64,000 bases of DNA from Orlajensenia sp037404875. Lineage in GTDB: Bacteria; Actinomycetota; Actinomycetes; Actinomycetales; Microbacteriaceae. Of the stretch, positions 58,861-64,000 are shown one piece after another. The DNA lies in NCBI RefSeq assembly GCF_037404875.1, contig NZ_JBBELO010000033.1:310001-374000 (forward strand), written 5' to 3'. The stretch's first letter is position 1, and each line of letters starts with the position of its first letter. The notes under the pieces were generated by a model, which saw nothing but the letters and a program-made list of their open reading frames with translations, was not told the origin of the DNA and searched no databases. Made by a program: the position numbers and the translations under genes.

Positions 58861-59835
58861 TCAGCGCAGAGCGAGCTGCGCGGTCAGCGCGGAATCGAGC
58901 GGCGCGGGGGAGGCATCCGCCGTTTCCAGGTCGGCGATCGTGTCGGGGATCAGCGGCGAGGCCGTGGATGCCGACGGTGCCGGATGGCGGAGCGAGCGGG
59001 CCAGATCGGAGAATTCCGCCGCGACGTCGTGCGCGAGGGGGCGCTGCCCGGGTTCCCGCCGGGTCATCGCGCGGAGCAGGTCATCCCACCCCGAGAGAAG
59101 GTTCTCGGGGATGATCGGGTCGCGCCGCAGGCGCGCCATGGCGGACTCCGCCCGGTCTCCGGCGAACTCCTCGTGCCCGGTCAGGCAGCGCAACAGCACC
59201 AGACCGAGCGAGTAGACGTCGCTGGCACCGGTGAGCGGCCGACCCTGAACGTGCTCGGGGCTCATGTAGGCCGCACTGGCCACGATCGGGGCGCCTTCGG
59301 CGCGGCCGTGGCCATCCATCGCCTGCGCGATGCCGAAGTCGATCAGCCGAGCGCGACGGCCGAACCCGAGGGTCGGGCTGGGTTCGACGAGGATGTTGGC
59401 CGGCTTGACGTCGAGGTGCAGGATGCCCCGCAGGTGCAGGTAGCCGAGCGCATCAGCCACCTGGGCGGCGATCTCGGCGATGGCCCGCGGCTCAGGTCGA
59501 CGCTCGTCGAGGATCTGCTGCAGCGAGGAGCCCTTCACGTACTCCATCACGATGTAGCGCCGGTCGCTGCCCTGGAGGGCGACCGTTCCGACGTCGATCA
59601 CCTCGACGAACCCCGGGTGGTGCGCGTGGCTCGCGATGTCGATCTCGCGCTCGGCCCGGGCGCTCGCCTCGGCCGACGAGTCGGCGTTCATGATCTTGAC
59701 GGCGACCGTGCGCCGCAGCACCGTGTCCCATGCGGTGACCACGGTTCCCATTCCCCCGCGTGCGATGACGGATCCCGGTGTGTAGCGGCCCGCAAGCATC
59801 GTGACTTCGCTGTCATCGCCACCTGACTCGCACAT
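58861..59835 (-). CDS. Hanks-type Ser/Thr protein kinase 1
   Basis: 324 residues from ATG 59835. The Gly-rich loop is IARGGMGTV, the catalytic Lys is in TVAVKIMN, the catalytic loop is LHLDVKPANIL, and the metal loop is DFGIAQ. APE-like MSPEHVQG and a disordered Pro/Ala tail follow. The Arg before the catalytic Asp (HRD) is Leu, so activation by activation-loop phosphorylation may differ. No membrane helix, so a soluble kinase. RBS GGAAGGA precedes the ATG; the frame is open to 59970. Confidence 0.9.
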   Translation of the reverse strand: MCESGGDDSEVTMLAGRYTPGSVIARGGMGTVVTAWDTVLRRTVAVKIMNADSSAEASARAEREIDIASHAHHPGFVEVIDVGTVALQGSDRRYIVMEYVKGSSLQQILDERRPEPRAIAEIAAQVADALGYLHLRGILHLDVKPANILVEPSPTLGFGRRARLIDFGIAQAMDGHGRAEGAPIVASAAYMSPEHVQGRPLTGASDVYSLGLVLLRCLTGHEEFAGDRAESAMARLRRDPIIPENLLSGWDDLLRAMTRREPGQRPLAHDVAAEFSDLARSLRHPAPSASTASPLIPDTIADLETADASPAPLDSALTAQLALR

Positions 59836-60148
59836 CTGCGGTCCTTCCCCGAGAAAGCGGCTTCCCCCGAAAATCACTGCTGCCGCTACATCCGTTCTAA
59901 TCGGTGTGTACCCCGAAAGGGAACAGGGATCACCCTGAATCTCCGATGAACAATGGTCACGATCTGGCAACGGCGCCGCCCGGAGGCACGGCAGACCCGC
60001 CCGCTGCTCCGAAACCCGTGCCGAGAAGCGAGGACATCCCGAAAAGCGAGGCGTTCTTCGTCGGCGCGCCGCGTTTCACGCGTGCGAGGGCGGGGTGTCG
60101 CCGAAATCGCCTCGCTTTTCGGCCGGACTCTCGGCGGTATCCCTGGCG
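59836..60148. other. 313-bp gene-free interval with a long-armed inverted repeat
   Basis: No gene is seen. CCGAAAAGCGAGGC (60039-60052) and GCCTCGCTTTTCGG (60109-60122) are a perfect 14-bp inverted pair with a 56-bp spacer. A third, slightly altered copy (CCGAGAAGCGAGGA, 60021-60034) lies in direct orientation. Likely an operator cluster or mobile-element remnant. Confidence 0.7.
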
Positions 60149-61135
60149 TCAGGCGATCCGGCGCGACACCAGCGGAAGGTCGCGCTGCAGGAAGCTCAGG
60201 ATGCCGGCGGGCCGGGAGCCGGGCCGCGTTCCGGTGCGTGAGCTGGTCCGCGTCGCGTGACGCGGCTCGGACTGGACGTGCGCCCGGTGCAGCATGCCGG
60301 TGAGCTCGGCGGCCACGTCGTGCGCGGTGGGTCGCAGTTGAGGGTCGCGAGCCGTCATCGCGGCGAGCAGGTCTCGCCACTGCTGCGGGAGCCACGAGGG
60401 CACCGCCGGATCGCGGTGCAGTCGGGCGACGGCCGCCTCGACCTTGGTTCCGGTGTACTCCTCGACGCCGGTGATCGCGCGCAGCAGCACGAGCCCGAGC
60501 GAGTACATGTCGCTTCCGCCCGACAGTGGCTCATCGGCGACCTGCTCGGGGCTCATGTAGGCGGCACTCGCGAACAGCTCGCCGTTCGCCTCCCGCGACG
60601 AGGAGTCGCTCGGGCGTGCGATGCCGAAGTCGATCACCCGGGCGCGGCAGCTGAATCCCAGCGTGGGCACGGGTTCGATCAGGATGTTGCCGGGCTTCAC
60701 ATCCAGGTGCAGCAGGTCGCGGCCGTGCAGGTGCGCGAGCGCGTCGGCGACCTGGGCGCCGATCTCGGCGACCGTCTCGAGGTCGAGCGGTCCCTCGGCC
60801 AGTTCGGCGTGAAGGGACTCGCCGTCGACGTATCCCATCACGAGGTAGCGCGACGCGACATCGTTCCACACCGCATCGCCCGCGTCGAAGACCTCGACGA
60901 ACCCCGGATGCCGGGCGTGGCTGGCGATGGCGATCTCCCGTTCGCTGCGCAACTGCTCATCGGCGGTCACACCCGCGGGAATGACCTTGACGGCCACGGC
61001 TCGAGCCAGGGTGGTGTCCCAGCCGTAGTAGACGCTTCCCATGCCGCCCCGGGCGATGATCGAACGGATCTCGTAGCGGCCCGCGAGCGTCACCGTCTCG
61101 ACACCCTGAGGTTGCTGCGCCCCTGCCGACATCAT
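60149..61135 (-). CDS. Hanks-type Ser/Thr protein kinase 2
   Basis: 328 residues, paralogue of the kinase at 58861-59835. Gly-rich IARGGMGSVYYGWDT, Lys in AVAVKVIP, loop LLHLDVKPGNILIEP, DFGIARPS. It has the same Leu-for-Arg change in HLD. The C-terminal ~60 residues are Arg/Thr/Ser-rich. Both kinases are on the same strand and separated by 313 bp of palindromic DNA. A duplication is likely. Confidence 0.9.
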   Translation of the reverse strand: MMSAGAQQPQGVETVTLAGRYEIRSIIARGGMGSVYYGWDTTLARAVAVKVIPAGVTADEQLRSEREIAIASHARHPGFVEVFDAGDAVWNDVASRYLVMGYVDGESLHAELAEGPLDLETVAEIGAQVADALAHLHGRDLLHLDVKPGNILIEPVPTLGFSCRARVIDFGIARPSDSSSREANGELFASAAYMSPEQVADEPLSGGSDMYSLGLVLLRAITGVEEYTGTKVEAAVARLHRDPAVPSWLPQQWRDLLAAMTARDPQLRPTAHDVAAELTGMLHRAHVQSEPRHATRTSSRTGTRPGSRPAGILSFLQRDLPLVSRRIA

Positions 61136-61185
61136 CCCTGTCCCGCCTGTTGCTCACTGAGTTAGTCGAAACGACCATCGTCAGT

Positions 61186-61191
61186 TCTATA
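61186..61191 (-). promoter_or_regulatory. Possible -10 for the kinase 2 gene
   Basis: TATAGA on the minus strand about 50 bp before the ATG. The -35 is poorly defined. Confidence 0.35.
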
Positions 61192-61280
61192 GCCCGGCTA
61201 AATGAGTCGGGAAATCCACAACGGCCCTTGACGAGGCATCCCCCGCCCGCTACACCATGGACGGCGGCGTGCCCGGCACG

Positions 61281-63251
<1,971 letters not shown>

Positions 63252-63343
63252 TCCCGGCCCTTCGCCTCGCACTGCTCTCGTGGCAATGCTAGCCGGGACC
63301 AGGCTCCCGGGCGCCGACCCGCGTGCCCGGCCGGACCTGCCGC

Positions 63344-63700
63344 CTACGGCCGCTCGACCGCTCGGTTGCCCGCCCTGCGCGCGAGCCCGGCGAGCCCCGC
63401 CACGAGCAGCACCGCCCCAAGACCCGCGAGGAGGGTGAGCGCGATGGTCGACGGCGACGTGGTCTGCCACCACGCGGCAGCCGCATCCCGTCGATCCGCA
63501 TCGGTGAGGGTCACGAGCAGTGCCGTCGCAACCGTGGCGAAGGCGATGCCCCAGATGATCGCCGCCCATCGCACGCGCGGGTGGGGCGCAGCATCCGGAA
63601 CGCTCGATGGGCTCGCCGTCGGCTCCTGCGGCGCCACAGGCGTGAGTTCTTCGCTCAGGCCGTCGAACGTCGGCATCTTGGCGGTCGTCTCGTCGTTCAT
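63344..63700 (-). CDS. Small two-helix membrane protein
   Basis: 118 residues from ATG 63700. A disordered, acidic N-terminus (MNDETTAKMPTFDGLSEELT) leads to helix 1 (WAAIIWGIAFATVATALLV) and helix 2 (ALTLLAGLGAVLLVAGLAGL), ending in basic residues. GAGGAGAACCG precedes the ATG. It overlaps the gene to its right by four bases, so both are one operon. Function unknown. Confidence 0.75.
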   Translation of the reverse strand: MNDETTAKMPTFDGLSEELTPVAPQEPTASPSSVPDAAPHPRVRWAAIIWGIAFATVATALLVTLTDADRRDAAAAWWQTTSPSTIALTLLAGLGAVLLVAGLAGLARRAGNRAVERP

Positions 63701-64000
63701 CGGTTCTCCTCGATGCTCTGGATCGTGATGGTGGATGCGCCGCCGCGCAGCGAGACGCGAGCATCTGCCGGGCGGCCGTCGGGGCCGACGGTGTCGTTCC
63801 ACGAGGTTCTGCCGCGGTCGGCGGCCAGCTGCACGACCTGCGTGCGGCGAACCAGGTCGCCGCTCACGCTCTCGACCCGGATGCTGCAGTTGCCGCAGCG
63901 GACATCGAACCGGAGCGCCACGTCGGCGTCCACACGGACGACGACCTCGCCCCCGCCTTGGGTGATGGCGAGGTGGGGGGTGCCGGATGCCCTCAGCAGC
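63697..64000 (-). CDS. C-terminal part of a secreted or membrane-associated beta-rich protein (partial)
   Basis: About 100 residues are present, reading toward 63697. The gene's beginning is outside the window. Segments VRVDADVALRFDVRCGNCSI, VVQLAADRGRTSWND and GGASTITIQSIEENR suggest a repetitive beta fold with one CGNC pair. It may be the adhesin-like or DUF4097-type C-terminal domain of a PspC-like envelope protein, but this is only a guess. The end overlaps the next gene by 4 bases. Confidence 0.55.
   Translation of the reverse strand, partial: LLRASGTPHLAITQGGGEVVVRVDADVALRFDVRCGNCSIRVESVSGDLVRRTQVVQLAADRGRTSWNDTVGPDGRPADARVSLRGGASTITIQSIEENR

Overview
The window is high-GC DNA from an actinobacterium, most likely a member of the Microbacteriaceae. 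The evidence is the gene content (a MaoC-MaoC-murB run, a DUF222/HNH '13E12-type' protein, an F420-type LLM oxidoreductase, SARP/BTAD regulation, non-RD Ser/Thr kinases), many starts with a -10-like hexamer 5-8 nt upstream (leaderless style), and the frequent GGATGC/GCATCC word. The family assignment is inference.

Region 1 (1-19361) is an extracellular contractile injection system (eCIS, phage-tail-like). In order it holds: the end of an AAA+ ATPase, a DUF4157 'eCIS core' protein, a large candidate effector with a C-terminal PD-(D/E)xK-like nuclease motif, a repeat-filled gap, and then one tight operon. The operon encodes sheath, inner tube, chaperone-like protein, a small conserved protein, a long disordered 'VQR' protein, a second tube-like protein, a LysM protein, VgrG-like spike, gp25-like wedge, baseplate J, tail protein I and a zinc-ribbon/TM/discoidin protein. 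A convergent STAND-ATPase/SARP regulator closes the locus. No terminase, portal or capsid genes are visible, so it is not a prophage.

Region 2 (19609-31028) starts with tRNA-Thr and tRNA-Met. It continues with an accessory island: an IS3-family element whose transposase is frameshifted, an unknown protein, a NYN-domain nuclease, a complete Wadjet anti-plasmid system (jetABCD on the minus strand), and a divergent Ntn-hydrolase-like protein. Palindromes and tandem repeats lie between jetA and that last gene.

Region 3 (31056-46532) holds a giant surface protein with DUF11 repeats, a quinone-reductase-like enzyme, and a likely aminophosphonate locus: ABC importer, FAD oxidoreductase, GntR regulator and phosphonatase-like HAD hydrolase. 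The oxidoreductase and the regulator meet head to head with both N-termini missing and no promoter region. An acetyltransferase, an LLM oxidoreductase, a four-copy 75-bp repeat block, a membrane protein and a glutamine amidotransferase follow.

Region 4 (46673-64000) is mostly chromosomal housekeeping: a ClgR/PopR-like regulator converging on a ClpP pair in which one subunit has lost its catalytic serine, an HNH/DUF222 protein, a quinone-reductase-like protein, a molybdopterin oxidoreductase, a GT2 polysaccharide synthase broken by an in-frame stop, an FBP zinc protein, a 52-residue membrane protein, a DUF1918 protein, a GDSL hydrolase, two MaoC dehydratase subunits, MurB, a GNAT acetyltransferase, two paralogous Ser/Thr kinases, a large APC-type permease, and two membrane-associated proteins at the edge.

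Three lesions (IS3 frameshift, GT2 nonsense codon, GntR/oxidoreductase junction) could be real decay or sequence errors; raw reads would decide.
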